DNA of 64,000 nucleotides, taken from Aurelia coerulea (Eukaryota > Cnidaria > Scyphozoa > Semaeostomeae > Ulmaridae). The DNA is taken from contig CM076955.1 of the NCBI GenBank assembly GCA_039566865.1, forward strand, positions 8,496,501 to 8,560,500. The letters are read 5' to 3'. Position numbers and translations under genes: made by a program. This document shows positions 33,371-47,505 of this stretch, in pieces; the stretch's first letter is position 1, and the number at the start of each line of letters is the position of its first letter. The notes below the pieces were generated by a model. That model had not been told where the DNA came from. It saw only the letters and a program-made list of their open reading frames with translations, and ran no database searches.

Positions 33371-34662
33371 GTCTGAAAATGATTGTTAACAAATAATACC
33401 TCATAGCTTGAGAACCCATAGAGATTTGTGTGTGAAATTTTAACACCGTCATCCCCAACACAAGAAGTGAGTTCTCAGCTATCTATGCCGAAATAGGCGT
33501 TGTTCGTTAAATTCGCTGAGCACCTTCTTAAAAACGGGCGTGGCAAAATTGCTGCAATTTTCACTCACATAAAGATTCCCTTATAAAAAGTGACATACAT
33601 TAGGATTCTGAGCTTTCTTCCGCTATCGTAAGATTGTGTACTCCGCTGCTCTTTGAAAATGACTTATCATTGCAAGAAAGCTTTTGGGCTCATTGTTTGA
33701 GGTCCGGTTTCTTGTGAATTCTTCGGTTCTCACAACGGCGCTCCACAGAAAAATGCCCCATAATTTTGGGATAAGTCACGCTTTTTTGGCAAATTCGTCT
33801 GATTCCACATTTTAACATCAAAGTCTTCCTATTCATGCAAAAAAACCAAGTAAAAATTGCCTGGAAGGTGGAAATGTCACGGCGCTCCAAAATTAAAAAA
33901 CTTAAAATAAACAGTTCCGGATAAGTTTCTTTTGAACTCTATTGAGAACCGTCAGAAATCATATTTCACGAAAATATCGATGCAAATACTGCTATAGGCT
34001 AATAAAGCTCATTTTTCTCATTAAAATGAGACAAAATTTGTTAGAATAGGGCAAACGTTGCCGACGTTATTAATGTTTAAAGTAGGGAGCGGCGTTGATA
34101 AATTTGATCCCTTTCTCAATTTTCCAGACTGTGCAAATCCGCCTTGCTGCTATGCAACAGGTATATTCTTCTTCAACAAAAAGTTGTGGGTTACAATTCA
34201 TCGGGCACAATAGACCATTCAATGCCGTCCAGGGTGAATGCAAGTTTGGTGGAGCGAATTTAATCTCATTGAAAATGAATGAATAGTTAGAGAATTGGCT
34301 AACGGTACATTTGAAAATAAGACAATTGCACTGCGGAGGCGCAGAATTTGCACTGATTCAAAAGGAACTTTGTTTTCAGTTCTCTTTGATAACTGTGTGT
34401 GATGTTTTCAGGCGAAAATCATTGGCAGGTTTCGTGCACAAGAGGAGTTTCGCTGAACGTCATGGGAAAATTTTGCATAATTTGATGACGTCATAGTTCT
34501 GATGGATGAACCAGTAACAATGAAAACATTAACATCTGAAGTACTCTGGAGTTAAGCCCACAGTTAGTGGCTATCCATTCATAGTGAAAGAAATTGTCTG
34601 ATACAAGTAGATTTGGATTCATAGAAACATATATGATAGGTAGTGAAAGCAATTTTTCAGAC
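33371..34662 (+). repeat. Unit U4
   Basis: Right joint: full M. Confidence 0.88.
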
Positions 34663-34904
34663 AATCTTGGCCAAAATACTTGGGACAAATCATAAAATTG
34701 CACTACTTCGGTCTTTGATTACGTGCCCCCCGCTCCCCCCTTCTCAAAGTTGCTTGAATCAAACGCCTTTCGACCTTCTCAACATTGAATTAGGGGGAAG
34801 GGGGGATTAGGAGACTCTAAACGTATGTTTTCTCCTCGATATTTTAGGAAACATCATGAAGACACTGAAATTTGCCTGCGTCCCAGCTTCTTTTGGCCAG
34901 GATT
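34663..34904 (+). mobile_element. MITE M3
   Basis: Internal copy between U4 and U5. Confidence 0.88.
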
Positions 34905-36196
34905 GTCTGAAAATGATTGTTAACAAATAATACCTCATAGCTTGAGAACCCATAGAGATTTGTGTGTGAAATTTTAACACCGTCATCCCCAACACAAGAA
35001 GTGAGTTCTCAGCTATCTATGCCGAAATAGGCGTTGTTCGTTAAATTCGCTGAGCACCTTCTTAAAAACGGGCGTGGCAAAATTGCTGCAATTTTCACTC
35101 ACATAAAGATTCCCTTATAAAAAGTGACATACATTAGGATTCTGAGCTTTCTTCCGCTATCGTAAGATTGTGTACTCCGCTGCTCTTTGAAAATGACTTA
35201 TCATTGCAAGAAAGCTTTTGGGCTCATTGTTTGAGGTCCGGTTTCTTGTGAATTCTTCGGTTCTCACAACGGCGCTCCACAGAAAAATGCCCCATAATTT
35301 TGGGATAAGTCACGCTTTTTTGGCAAATTCGTCTGATTCCACATTTTAACATCAAAGTCTTCCTATTCATGCAAAAAAACCAAGTAAAAATTGCCTGGAA
35401 GGTGGAAATGTCACGGCGCTCCAAAATTAAAAAACTTAAAATAAACAGTTCCGGATAAGTTTCTTTTGAACTCTATTGAGAACCGTCAGAAATCATATTT
35501 CACGAAAATATCGATGCAAATACTGCTATAGGCTAATAAAGCTCATTTTTCTCATTAAAATGAGACAAAATTTGTTAGAATAGGGCAAACGTTGCCGACG
35601 TTATTAATGTTTAAAGTAGGGAGCGGCGTTGATAAATTTGATCCCTTTCTCAATTTTCCAGACTGTGCAAATCCGCCTTGCTGCTATGCAACAGGTATAT
35701 TCTTCTTCAACAAAAAGTTGTGGGTTACAATTCATCGGGCACAATAGACCATTCAATGCCGTCCAGGGTGAATGCAAGTTTGGTGGAGCGAATTTAATCT
35801 CATTGAAAATGAATGAATAGTTAGAGAATTGGCTAACGGTACATTTGAAAATAAGACAATTGCACTGCGGAGGCGCAGAATTTGCACTGATTCAAAAGGA
35901 ACTTTGTTTTCAGTTCTCTTTGATAACTGTGTGTGATGTTTTCAGGCGAAAATCATTGGCAGGTTTCGTGCACAAGAGGAGTTTCGCTGAACGTCATGGG
36001 AAAATTTTGCATAATTTGATGACGTCATAGTTCTGATGGATGAACCAGTAACAATGAAAACATTAACATCTGAAGTACTCTGGAGTTAAGCCCACAGTTA
36101 GTGGCTATCCATTCATAGTGAAAGAAATTGTCTGATACAAGTAGATTTGGATTCATAGAAACATATATGATAGGTAGTGAAAGCAATTTTTCAGAC
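34905..36196 (+). repeat. Unit U5
   Basis: Right joint: single T (36197). Confidence 0.88.
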
Positions 36197-36197
36197 T

Positions 36198-37489
36198 GTC
36201 TGAAAATGATTGTTAACAAATAATACCTCATAGCTTGAGAACCCATAGAGATTTGTGTGTGAAATTTTAACACCGTCATCCCCAACACAAGAAGTGAGTT
36301 CTCAGCTATCTATGCCGAAATAGGCGTTGTTCGTTAAATTCGCTGAGCACCTTCTTAAAAACGGGCGTGGCAAAATTGCTGCAATTTTCACTCACATAAA
36401 GATTCCCTTATAAAAAGTGACATACATTAGGATTCTGAGCTTTCTTCCGCTATCGTAAGATTGTGTACTCCGCTGCTCTTTGAAAATGACTTATCATTGC
36501 AAGAAAGCTTTTGGGCTCATTGTTTGAGGTCCGGTTTCTTGTGAATTCTTCGGTTCTCACAACGGCGCTCCACAGAAAAATGCCCCATAATTTTGGGATA
36601 AGTCACGCTTTTTTGGCAAATTCGTCTGATTCCACATTTTAACATCAAAGTCTTCCTATTCATGCAAAAAAACCAAGTAAAAATTGCCTGGAAGGTGGAA
36701 ATGTCACGGCGCTCCAAAATTAAAAAACTTAAAATAAACAGTTCCGGATAAGTTTCTTTTGAACTCTATTGAGAACCGTCAGAAATCATATTTCACGAAA
36801 ATATCGATGCAAATACTGCTATAGGCTAATAAAGCTCATTTTTCTCATTAAAATGAGACAAAATTTGTTAGAATAGGGCAAACGTTGCCGACGTTATTAA
36901 TGTTTAAAGTAGGGAGCGGCGTTGATAAATTTGATCCCTTTCTCAATTTTCCAGACTGTGCAAATCCGCCTTGCTGCTATGCAACAGGTATATTCTTCTT
37001 CAACAAAAAGTTGTGGGTTACAATTCATCGGGCACAATAGACCATTCAATGCCGTCCAGGGTGAATGCAAGTTTGGTGGAGCGAATTTAATCTCATTGAA
37101 AATGAATGAATAGTTAGAGAATTGGCTAACGGTACATTTGAAAATAAGACAATTGCACTGCGGAGGCGCAGAATTTGCACTGATTCAAAAGGAACTTTGT
37201 TTTCAGTTCTCTTTGATAACTGTGTGTGATGTTTTCAGGCGAAAATCATTGGCAGGTTTCGTGCACAAGAGGAGTTTCGCTGAACGTCATGGGAAAATTT
37301 TGCATAATTTGATGACGTCATAGTTCTGATGGATGAACCAGTAACAATGAAAACATTAACATCTGAAGTACTCTGGAGTTAAGCCCACAGTTAGTGGCTA
37401 TCCATTCATAGTGAAAGAAATTGTCTGATACAAGTAGATTTGGATTCATAGAAACATATATGATAGGTAGTGAAAGCAATTTTTCAGAC
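36198..37489 (+). repeat. Unit U6
   Basis: Right joint: single A (37490), the first A joint in the array. Confidence 0.88.
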
Positions 37490-37490
37490 A

Positions 37491-38782
37491 GTCTGAAAAT
37501 GATTGTTAACAAATAATACCTCATAGCTTGAGAACCCATAGAGATTTGTGTGTGAAATTTTAACACCGTCATCCCCAACACAAGAAGTGAGTTCTCAGCT
37601 ATCTATGCCGAAATAGGCGTTGTTCGTTAAATTCGCTGAGCACCTTCTTAAAAACGGGCGTGGCAAAATTGCTGCAATTTTCACTCACATAAAGATTCCC
37701 TTATAAAAAGTGACATACATTAGGATTCTGAGCTTTCTTCCGCTATCGTAAGATTGTGTACTCCGCTGCTCTTTGAAAATGACTTATCATTGCAAGAAAG
37801 CTTTTGGGCTCATTGTTTGAGGTCCGGTTTCTTGTGAATTCTTCGGTTCTCACAACGGCGCTCCACAGAAAAATGCCCCATAATTTTGGGATAAGTCACG
37901 CTTTTTTGGCAAATTCGTCTGATTCCACATTTTAACATCAAAGTCTTCCTATTCATGCAAAAAAACCAAGTAAAAATTGCCTGGAAGGTGGAAATGTCAC
38001 GGCGCTCCAAAATTAAAAAACTTAAAATAAACAGTTCCGGATAAGTTTCTTTTGAACTCTATTGAGAACCGTCAGAAATCATATTTCACGAAAATATCGA
38101 TGCAAATACTGCTATAGGCTAATAAAGCTCATTTTTCTCATTAAAATGAGACAAAATTTGTTAGAATAGGGCAAACGTTGCCGACGTTATTAATGTTTAA
38201 AGTAGGGAGCGGCGTTGATAAATTTGATCCCTTTCTCAATTTTCCAGACTGTGCAAATCCGCCTTGCTGCTATGCAACAGGTATATTCTTCTTCAACAAA
38301 AAGTTGTGGGTTACAATTCATCGGGCACAATAGACCATTCAATGCCGTCCAGGGTGAATGCAAGTTTGGTGGAGCGAATTTAATCTCATTGAAAATGAAT
38401 GAATAGTTAGAGAATTGGCTAACGGTACATTTGAAAATAAGACAATTGCACTGCGGAGGCGCAGAATTTGCACTGATTCAAAAGGAACTTTGTTTTCAGT
38501 TCTCTTTGATAACTGTGTGTGATGTTTTCAGGCGAAAATCATTGGCAGGTTTCGTGCACAAGAGGAGTTTCGCTGAACGTCATGGGAAAATTTTGCATAA
38601 TTTGATGACGTCATAGTTCTGATGGATGAACCAGTAACAATGAAAACATTAACATCTGAAGTACTCTGGAGTTAAGCCCACAGTTAGTGGCTATCCATTC
38701 ATAGTGAAAGAAATTGTCTGATACAAGTAGATTTGGATTCATAGAAACATATATGATAGGTAGTGAAAGCAATTTTTCAGAC
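37491..38782 (+). repeat. Unit U7
   Basis: Right joint: full M. Confidence 0.88.
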
Positions 38783-39024
38783 AATCTTGGCCAAAATACT
38801 TGGGACAAATCATAAAATTGCACTACTTCGGTCTTTGATTACGTGCCCCCCGCTCCCCCCTTCTCAAAGTTGCTTGAATCAAACGCCTTTCGACCTTCTC
38901 AACATTGAATTAGGGGGAAGGGGGGATTAGGAGACTCTAAACGTATGTTTTCTCCTCGATATTTTAGGAAACATCATGAAGACACTGAAATTTGCCTGCG
39001 TCCCAGCTTCTTTTGGCCAGGATT
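38783..39024 (+). mobile_element. MITE M4
   Basis: First of three M copies at consecutive joints. Confidence 0.88.
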
Positions 39025-40316
39025 GTCTGAAAATGATTGTTAACAAATAATACCTCATAGCTTGAGAACCCATAGAGATTTGTGTGTGAAATTTTAACAC
39101 CGTCATCCCCAACACAAGAAGTGAGTTCTCAGCTATCTATGCCGAAATAGGCGTTGTTCGTTAAATTCGCTGAGCACCTTCTTAAAAACGGGCGTGGCAA
39201 AATTGCTGCAATTTTCACTCACATAAAGATTCCCTTATAAAAAGTGACATACATTAGGATTCTGAGCTTTCTTCCGCTATCGTAAGATTGTGTACTCCGC
39301 TGCTCTTTGAAAATGACTTATCATTGCAAGAAAGCTTTTGGGCTCATTGTTTGAGGTCCGGTTTCTTGTGAATTCTTCGGTTCTCACAACGGCGCTCCAC
39401 AGAAAAATGCCCCATAATTTTGGGATAAGTCACGCTTTTTTGGCAAATTCGTCTGATTCCACATTTTAACATCAAAGTCTTCCTATTCATGCAAAAAAAC
39501 CAAGTAAAAATTGCCTGGAAGGTGGAAATGTCACGGCGCTCCAAAATTAAAAAACTTAAAATAAACAGTTCCGGATAAGTTTCTTTTGAACTCTATTGAG
39601 AACCGTCAGAAATCATATTTCACGAAAATATCGATGCAAATACTGCTATAGGCTAATAAAGCTCATTTTTCTCATTAAAATGAGACAAAATTTGTTAGAA
39701 TAGGGCAAACGTTGCCGACGTTATTAATGTTTAAAGTAGGGAGCGGCGTTGATAAATTTGATCCCTTTCTCAATTTTCCAGACTGTGCAAATCCGCCTTG
39801 CTGCTATGCAACAGGTATATTCTTCTTCAACAAAAAGTTGTGGGTTACAATTCATCGGGCACAATAGACCATTCAATGCCGTCCAGGGTGAATGCAAGTT
39901 TGGTGGAGCGAATTTAATCTCATTGAAAATGAATGAATAGTTAGAGAATTGGCTAACGGTACATTTGAAAATAAGACAATTGCACTGCGGAGGCGCAGAA
40001 TTTGCACTGATTCAAAAGGAACTTTGTTTTCAGTTCTCTTTGATAACTGTGTGTGATGTTTTCAGGCGAAAATCATTGGCAGGTTTCGTGCACAAGAGGA
40101 GTTTCGCTGAACGTCATGGGAAAATTTTGCATAATTTGATGACGTCATAGTTCTGATGGATGAACCAGTAACAATGAAAACATTAACATCTGAAGTACTC
40201 TGGAGTTAAGCCCACAGTTAGTGGCTATCCATTCATAGTGAAAGAAATTGTCTGATACAAGTAGATTTGGATTCATAGAAACATATATGATAGGTAGTGA
40301 AAGCAATTTTTCAGAC
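39025..40316 (+). repeat. Unit U8
   Basis: Bordered by M on both sides. Confidence 0.88.
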
Positions 40317-40558
40317 AATCTTGGCCAAAATACTTGGGACAAATCATAAAATTGCACTACTTCGGTCTTTGATTACGTGCCCCCCGCTCCCCCCTTCTCA
40401 AAGTTGCTTGAATCAAACGCCTTTCGACCTTCTCAACATTGAATTAGGGGGAAGGGGGGATTAGGAGACTCTAAACGTATGTTTTCTCCTCGATATTTTA
40501 GGAAACATCATGAAGACACTGAAATTTGCCTGCGTCCCAGCTTCTTTTGGCCAGGATT
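40317..40558 (+). mobile_element. MITE M5
   Basis: Internal copy between U8 and U9. Confidence 0.88.
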
Positions 40559-41850
40559 GTCTGAAAATGATTGTTAACAAATAATACCTCATAGCTTGAG
40601 AACCCATAGAGATTTGTGTGTGAAATTTTAACACCGTCATCCCCAACACAAGAAGTGAGTTCTCAGCTATCTATGCCGAAATAGGCGTTGTTCGTTAAAT
40701 TCGCTGAGCACCTTCTTAAAAACGGGCGTGGCAAAATTGCTGCAATTTTCACTCACATAAAGATTCCCTTATAAAAAGTGACATACATTAGGATTCTGAG
40801 CTTTCTTCCGCTATCGTAAGATTGTGTACTCCGCTGCTCTTTGAAAATGACTTATCATTGCAAGAAAGCTTTTGGGCTCATTGTTTGAGGTCCGGTTTCT
40901 TGTGAATTCTTCGGTTCTCACAACGGCGCTCCACAGAAAAATGCCCCATAATTTTGGGATAAGTCACGCTTTTTTGGCAAATTCGTCTGATTCCACATTT
41001 TAACATCAAAGTCTTCCTATTCATGCAAAAAAACCAAGTAAAAATTGCCTGGAAGGTGGAAATGTCACGGCGCTCCAAAATTAAAAAACTTAAAATAAAC
41101 AGTTCCGGATAAGTTTCTTTTGAACTCTATTGAGAACCGTCAGAAATCATATTTCACGAAAATATCGATGCAAATACTGCTATAGGCTAATAAAGCTCAT
41201 TTTTCTCATTAAAATGAGACAAAATTTGTTAGAATAGGGCAAACGTTGCCGACGTTATTAATGTTTAAAGTAGGGAGCGGCGTTGATAAATTTGATCCCT
41301 TTCTCAATTTTCCAGACTGTGCAAATCCGCCTTGCTGCTATGCAACAGGTATATTCTTCTTCAACAAAAAGTTGTGGGTTACAATTCATCGGGCACAATA
41401 GACCATTCAATGCCGTCCAGGGTGAATGCAAGTTTGGTGGAGCGAATTTAATCTCATTGAAAATGAATGAATAGTTAGAGAATTGGCTAACGGTACATTT
41501 GAAAATAAGACAATTGCACTGCGGAGGCGCAGAATTTGCACTGATTCAAAAGGAACTTTGTTTTCAGTTCTCTTTGATAACTGTGTGTGATGTTTTCAGG
41601 CGAAAATCATTGGCAGGTTTCGTGCACAAGAGGAGTTTCGCTGAACGTCATGGGAAAATTTTGCATAATTTGATGACGTCATAGTTCTGATGGATGAACC
41701 AGTAACAATGAAAACATTAACATCTGAAGTACTCTGGAGTTAAGCCCACAGTTAGTGGCTATCCATTCATAGTGAAAGAAATTGTCTGATACAAGTAGAT
41801 TTGGATTCATAGAAACATATATGATAGGTAGTGAAAGCAATTTTTCAGAC
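40559..41850 (+). repeat. Unit U9
   Basis: Bordered by M on both sides. Confidence 0.88.
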
Positions 41851-42092
41851 AATCTTGGCCAAAATACTTGGGACAAATCATAAAATTGCACTACTTCGGT
41901 CTTTGATTACGTGCCCCCCGCTCCCCCCTTCTCAAAGTTGCTTGAATCAAACGCCTTTCGACCTTCTCAACATTGAATTAGGGGGAAGGGGGGATTAGGA
42001 GACTCTAAACGTATGTTTTCTCCTCGATATTTTAGGAAACATCATGAAGACACTGAAATTTGCCTGCGTCCCAGCTTCTTTTGGCCAGGATT
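41851..42092 (+). mobile_element. MITE M6
   Basis: Internal copy between U9 and U10. Confidence 0.88.
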
Positions 42093-43384
42093 GTCTGAAA
42101 ATGATTGTTAACAAATAATACCTCATAGCTTGAGAACCCATAGAGATTTGTGTGTGAAATTTTAACACCGTCATCCCCAACACAAGAAGTGAGTTCTCAG
42201 CTATCTATGCCGAAATAGGCGTTGTTCGTTAAATTCGCTGAGCACCTTCTTAAAAACGGGCGTGGCAAAATTGCTGCAATTTTCACTCACATAAAGATTC
42301 CCTTATAAAAAGTGACATACATTAGGATTCTGAGCTTTCTTCCGCTATCGTAAGATTGTGTACTCCGCTGCTCTTTGAAAATGACTTATCATTGCAAGAA
42401 AGCTTTTGGGCTCATTGTTTGAGGTCCGGTTTCTTGTGAATTCTTCGGTTCTCACAACGGCGCTCCACAGAAAAATGCCCCATAATTTTGGGATAAGTCA
42501 CGCTTTTTTGGCAAATTCGTCTGATTCCACATTTTAACATCAAAGTCTTCCTATTCATGCAAAAAAACCAAGTAAAAATTGCCTGGAAGGTGGAAATGTC
42601 ACGGCGCTCCAAAATTAAAAAACTTAAAATAAACAGTTCCGGATAAGTTTCTTTTGAACTCTATTGAGAACCGTCAGAAATCATATTTCACGAAAATATC
42701 GATGCAAATACTGCTATAGGCTAATAAAGCTCATTTTTCTCATTAAAATGAGACAAAATTTGTTAGAATAGGGCAAACGTTGCCGACGTTATTAATGTTT
42801 AAAGTAGGGAGCGGCGTTGATAAATTTGATCCCTTTCTCAATTTTCCAGACTGTGCAAATCCGCCTTGCTGCTATGCAACAGGTATATTCTTCTTCAACA
42901 AAAAGTTGTGGGTTACAATTCATCGGGCACAATAGACCATTCAATGCCGTCCAGGGTGAATGCAAGTTTGGTGGAGCGAATTTAATCTCATTGAAAATGA
43001 ATGAATAGTTAGAGAATTGGCTAACGGTACATTTGAAAATAAGACAATTGCACTGCGGAGGCGCAGAATTTGCACTGATTCAAAAGGAACTTTGTTTTCA
43101 GTTCTCTTTGATAACTGTGTGTGATGTTTTCAGGCGAAAATCATTGGCAGGTTTCGTGCACAAGAGGAGTTTCGCTGAACGTCATGGGAAAATTTTGCAT
43201 AATTTGATGACGTCATAGTTCTGATGGATGAACCAGTAACAATGAAAACATTAACATCTGAAGTACTCTGGAGTTAAGCCCACAGTTAGTGGCTATCCAT
43301 TCATAGTGAAAGAAATTGTCTGATACAAGTAGATTTGGATTCATAGAAACATATATGATAGGTAGTGAAAGCAATTTTTCAGAC
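42093..43384 (+). repeat. Unit U10
   Basis: Right joint: single A (43385). Confidence 0.88.
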
Positions 43385-43385
43385 A

Positions 43386-44677
43386 GTCTGAAAATGATTG
43401 TTAACAAATAATACCTCATAGCTTGAGAACCCATAGAGATTTGTGTGTGAAATTTTAACACCGTCATCCCCAACACAAGAAGTGAGTTCTCAGCTATCTA
43501 TGCCGAAATAGGCGTTGTTCGTTAAATTCGCTGAGCACCTTCTTAAAAACGGGCGTGGCAAAATTGCTGCAATTTTCACTCACATAAAGATTCCCTTATA
43601 AAAAGTGACATACATTAGGATTCTGAGCTTTCTTCCGCTATCGTAAGATTGTGTACTCCGCTGCTCTTTGAAAATGACTTATCATTGCAAGAAAGCTTTT
43701 GGGCTCATTGTTTGAGGTCCGGTTTCTTGTGAATTCTTCGGTTCTCACAACGGCGCTCCACAGAAAAATGCCCCATAATTTTGGGATAAGTCACGCTTTT
43801 TTGGCAAATTCGTCTGATTCCACATTTTAACATCAAAGTCTTCCTATTCATGCAAAAAAACCAAGTAAAAATTGCCTGGAAGGTGGAAATGTCACGGCGC
43901 TCCAAAATTAAAAAACTTAAAATAAACAGTTCCGGATAAGTTTCTTTTGAACTCTATTGAGAACCGTCAGAAATCATATTTCACGAAAATATCGATGCAA
44001 ATACTGCTATAGGCTAATAAAGCTCATTTTTCTCATTAAAATGAGACAAAATTTGTTAGAATAGGGCAAACGTTGCCGACGTTATTAATGTTTAAAGTAG
44101 GGAGCGGCGTTGATAAATTTGATCCCTTTCTCAATTTTCCAGACTGTGCAAATCCGCCTTGCTGCTATGCAACAGGTATATTCTTCTTCAACAAAAAGTT
44201 GTGGGTTACAATTCATCGGGCACAATAGACCATTCAATGCCGTCCAGGGTGAATGCAAGTTTGGTGGAGCGAATTTAATCTCATTGAAAATGAATGAATA
44301 GTTAGAGAATTGGCTAACGGTACATTTGAAAATAAGACAATTGCACTGCGGAGGCGCAGAATTTGCACTGATTCAAAAGGAACTTTGTTTTCAGTTCTCT
44401 TTGATAACTGTGTGTGATGTTTTCAGGCGAAAATCATTGGCAGGTTTCGTGCACAAGAGGAGTTTCGCTGAACGTCATGGGAAAATTTTGCATAATTTGA
44501 TGACGTCATAGTTCTGATGGATGAACCAGTAACAATGAAAACATTAACATCTGAAGTACTCTGGAGTTAAGCCCACAGTTAGTGGCTATCCATTCATAGT
44601 GAAAGAAATTGTCTGATACAAGTAGATTTGGATTCATAGAAACATATATGATAGGTAGTGAAAGCAATTTTTCAGAC
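43386..44677 (+). repeat. Unit U11
   Basis: Right joint: full M. Confidence 0.88.
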
Positions 44678-44919
44678 AATCTTGGCCAAAATACTTGGGA
44701 CAAATCATAAAATTGCACTACTTCGGTCTTTGATTACGTGCCCCCCGCTCCCCCCTTCTCAAAGTTGCTTGAATCAAACGCCTTTCGACCTTCTCAACAT
44801 TGAATTAGGGGGAAGGGGGGATTAGGAGACTCTAAACGTATGTTTTCTCCTCGATATTTTAGGAAACATCATGAAGACACTGAAATTTGCCTGCGTCCCA
44901 GCTTCTTTTGGCCAGGATT
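44678..44919 (+). mobile_element. MITE M7
   Basis: Internal copy between U11 and U12. Confidence 0.88.
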
Positions 44920-46211
44920 GTCTGAAAATGATTGTTAACAAATAATACCTCATAGCTTGAGAACCCATAGAGATTTGTGTGTGAAATTTTAACACCGTCA
45001 TCCCCAACACAAGAAGTGAGTTCTCAGCTATCTATGCCGAAATAGGCGTTGTTCGTTAAATTCGCTGAGCACCTTCTTAAAAACGGGCGTGGCAAAATTG
45101 CTGCAATTTTCACTCACATAAAGATTCCCTTATAAAAAGTGACATACATTAGGATTCTGAGCTTTCTTCCGCTATCGTAAGATTGTGTACTCCGCTGCTC
45201 TTTGAAAATGACTTATCATTGCAAGAAAGCTTTTGGGCTCATTGTTTGAGGTCCGGTTTCTTGTGAATTCTTCGGTTCTCACAACGGCGCTCCACAGAAA
45301 AATGCCCCATAATTTTGGGATAAGTCACGCTTTTTTGGCAAATTCGTCTGATTCCACATTTTAACATCAAAGTCTTCCTATTCATGCAAAAAAACCAAGT
45401 AAAAATTGCCTGGAAGGTGGAAATGTCACGGCGCTCCAAAATTAAAAAACTTAAAATAAACAGTTCCGGATAAGTTTCTTTTGAACTCTATTGAGAACCG
45501 TCAGAAATCATATTTCACGAAAATATCGATGCAAATACTGCTATAGGCTAATAAAGCTCATTTTTCTCATTAAAATGAGACAAAATTTGTTAGAATAGGG
45601 CAAACGTTGCCGACGTTATTAATGTTTAAAGTAGGGAGCGGCGTTGATAAATTTGATCCCTTTCTCAATTTTCCAGACTGTGCAAATCCGCCTTGCTGCT
45701 ATGCAACAGGTATATTCTTCTTCAACAAAAAGTTGTGGGTTACAATTCATCGGGCACAATAGACCATTCAATGCCGTCCAGGGTGAATGCAAGTTTGGTG
45801 GAGCGAATTTAATCTCATTGAAAATGAATGAATAGTTAGAGAATTGGCTAACGGTACATTTGAAAATAAGACAATTGCACTGCGGAGGCGCAGAATTTGC
45901 ACTGATTCAAAAGGAACTTTGTTTTCAGTTCTCTTTGATAACTGTGTGTGATGTTTTCAGGCGAAAATCATTGGCAGGTTTCGTGCACAAGAGGAGTTTC
46001 GCTGAACGTCATGGGAAAATTTTGCATAATTTGATGACGTCATAGTTCTGATGGATGAACCAGTAACAATGAAAACATTAACATCTGAAGTACTCTGGAG
46101 TTAAGCCCACAGTTAGTGGCTATCCATTCATAGTGAAAGAAATTGTCTGATACAAGTAGATTTGGATTCATAGAAACATATATGATAGGTAGTGAAAGCA
46201 ATTTTTCAGAC
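44920..46211 (+). repeat. Unit U12
   Basis: Right joint: single A (46212). Confidence 0.88.
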
Positions 46212-46212
46212 A

Positions 46213-47504
46213 GTCTGAAAATGATTGTTAACAAATAATACCTCATAGCTTGAGAACCCATAGAGATTTGTGTGTGAAATTTTAACACCGTCATCCCCAA
46301 CACAAGAAGTGAGTTCTCAGCTATCTATGCCGAAATAGGCGTTGTTCGTTAAATTCGCTGAGCACCTTCTTAAAAACGGGCGTGGCAAAATTGCTGCAAT
46401 TTTCACTCACATAAAGATTCCCTTATAAAAAGTGACATACATTAGGATTCTGAGCTTTCTTCCGCTATCGTAAGATTGTGTACTCCGCTGCTCTTTGAAA
46501 ATGACTTATCATTGCAAGAAAGCTTTTGGGCTCATTGTTTGAGGTCCGGTTTCTTGTGAATTCTTCGGTTCTCACAACGGCGCTCCACAGAAAAATGCCC
46601 CATAATTTTGGGATAAGTCACGCTTTTTTGGCAAATTCGTCTGATTCCACATTTTAACATCAAAGTCTTCCTATTCATGCAAAAAAACCAAGTAAAAATT
46701 GCCTGGAAGGTGGAAATGTCACGGCGCTCCAAAATTAAAAAACTTAAAATAAACAGTTCCGGATAAGTTTCTTTTGAACTCTATTGAGAACCGTCAGAAA
46801 TCATATTTCACGAAAATATCGATGCAAATACTGCTATAGGCTAATAAAGCTCATTTTTCTCATTAAAATGAGACAAAATTTGTTAGAATAGGGCAAACGT
46901 TGCCGACGTTATTAATGTTTAAAGTAGGGAGCGGCGTTGATAAATTTGATCCCTTTCTCAATTTTCCAGACTGTGCAAATCCGCCTTGCTGCTATGCAAC
47001 AGGTATATTCTTCTTCAACAAAAAGTTGTGGGTTACAATTCATCGGGCACAATAGACCATTCAATGCCGTCCAGGGTGAATGCAAGTTTGGTGGAGCGAA
47101 TTTAATCTCATTGAAAATGAATGAATAGTTAGAGAATTGGCTAACGGTACATTTGAAAATAAGACAATTGCACTGCGGAGGCGCAGAATTTGCACTGATT
47201 CAAAAGGAACTTTGTTTTCAGTTCTCTTTGATAACTGTGTGTGATGTTTTCAGGCGAAAATCATTGGCAGGTTTCGTGCACAAGAGGAGTTTCGCTGAAC
47301 GTCATGGGAAAATTTTGCATAATTTGATGACGTCATAGTTCTGATGGATGAACCAGTAACAATGAAAACATTAACATCTGAAGTACTCTGGAGTTAAGCC
47401 CACAGTTAGTGGCTATCCATTCATAGTGAAAGAAATTGTCTGATACAAGTAGATTTGGATTCATAGAAACATATATGATAGGTAGTGAAAGCAATTTTTC
47501 AGAC
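46213..47504 (+). repeat. Unit U13
   Basis: Right joint: single A (47505). Confidence 0.88.
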
Positions 47505-47505
47505 A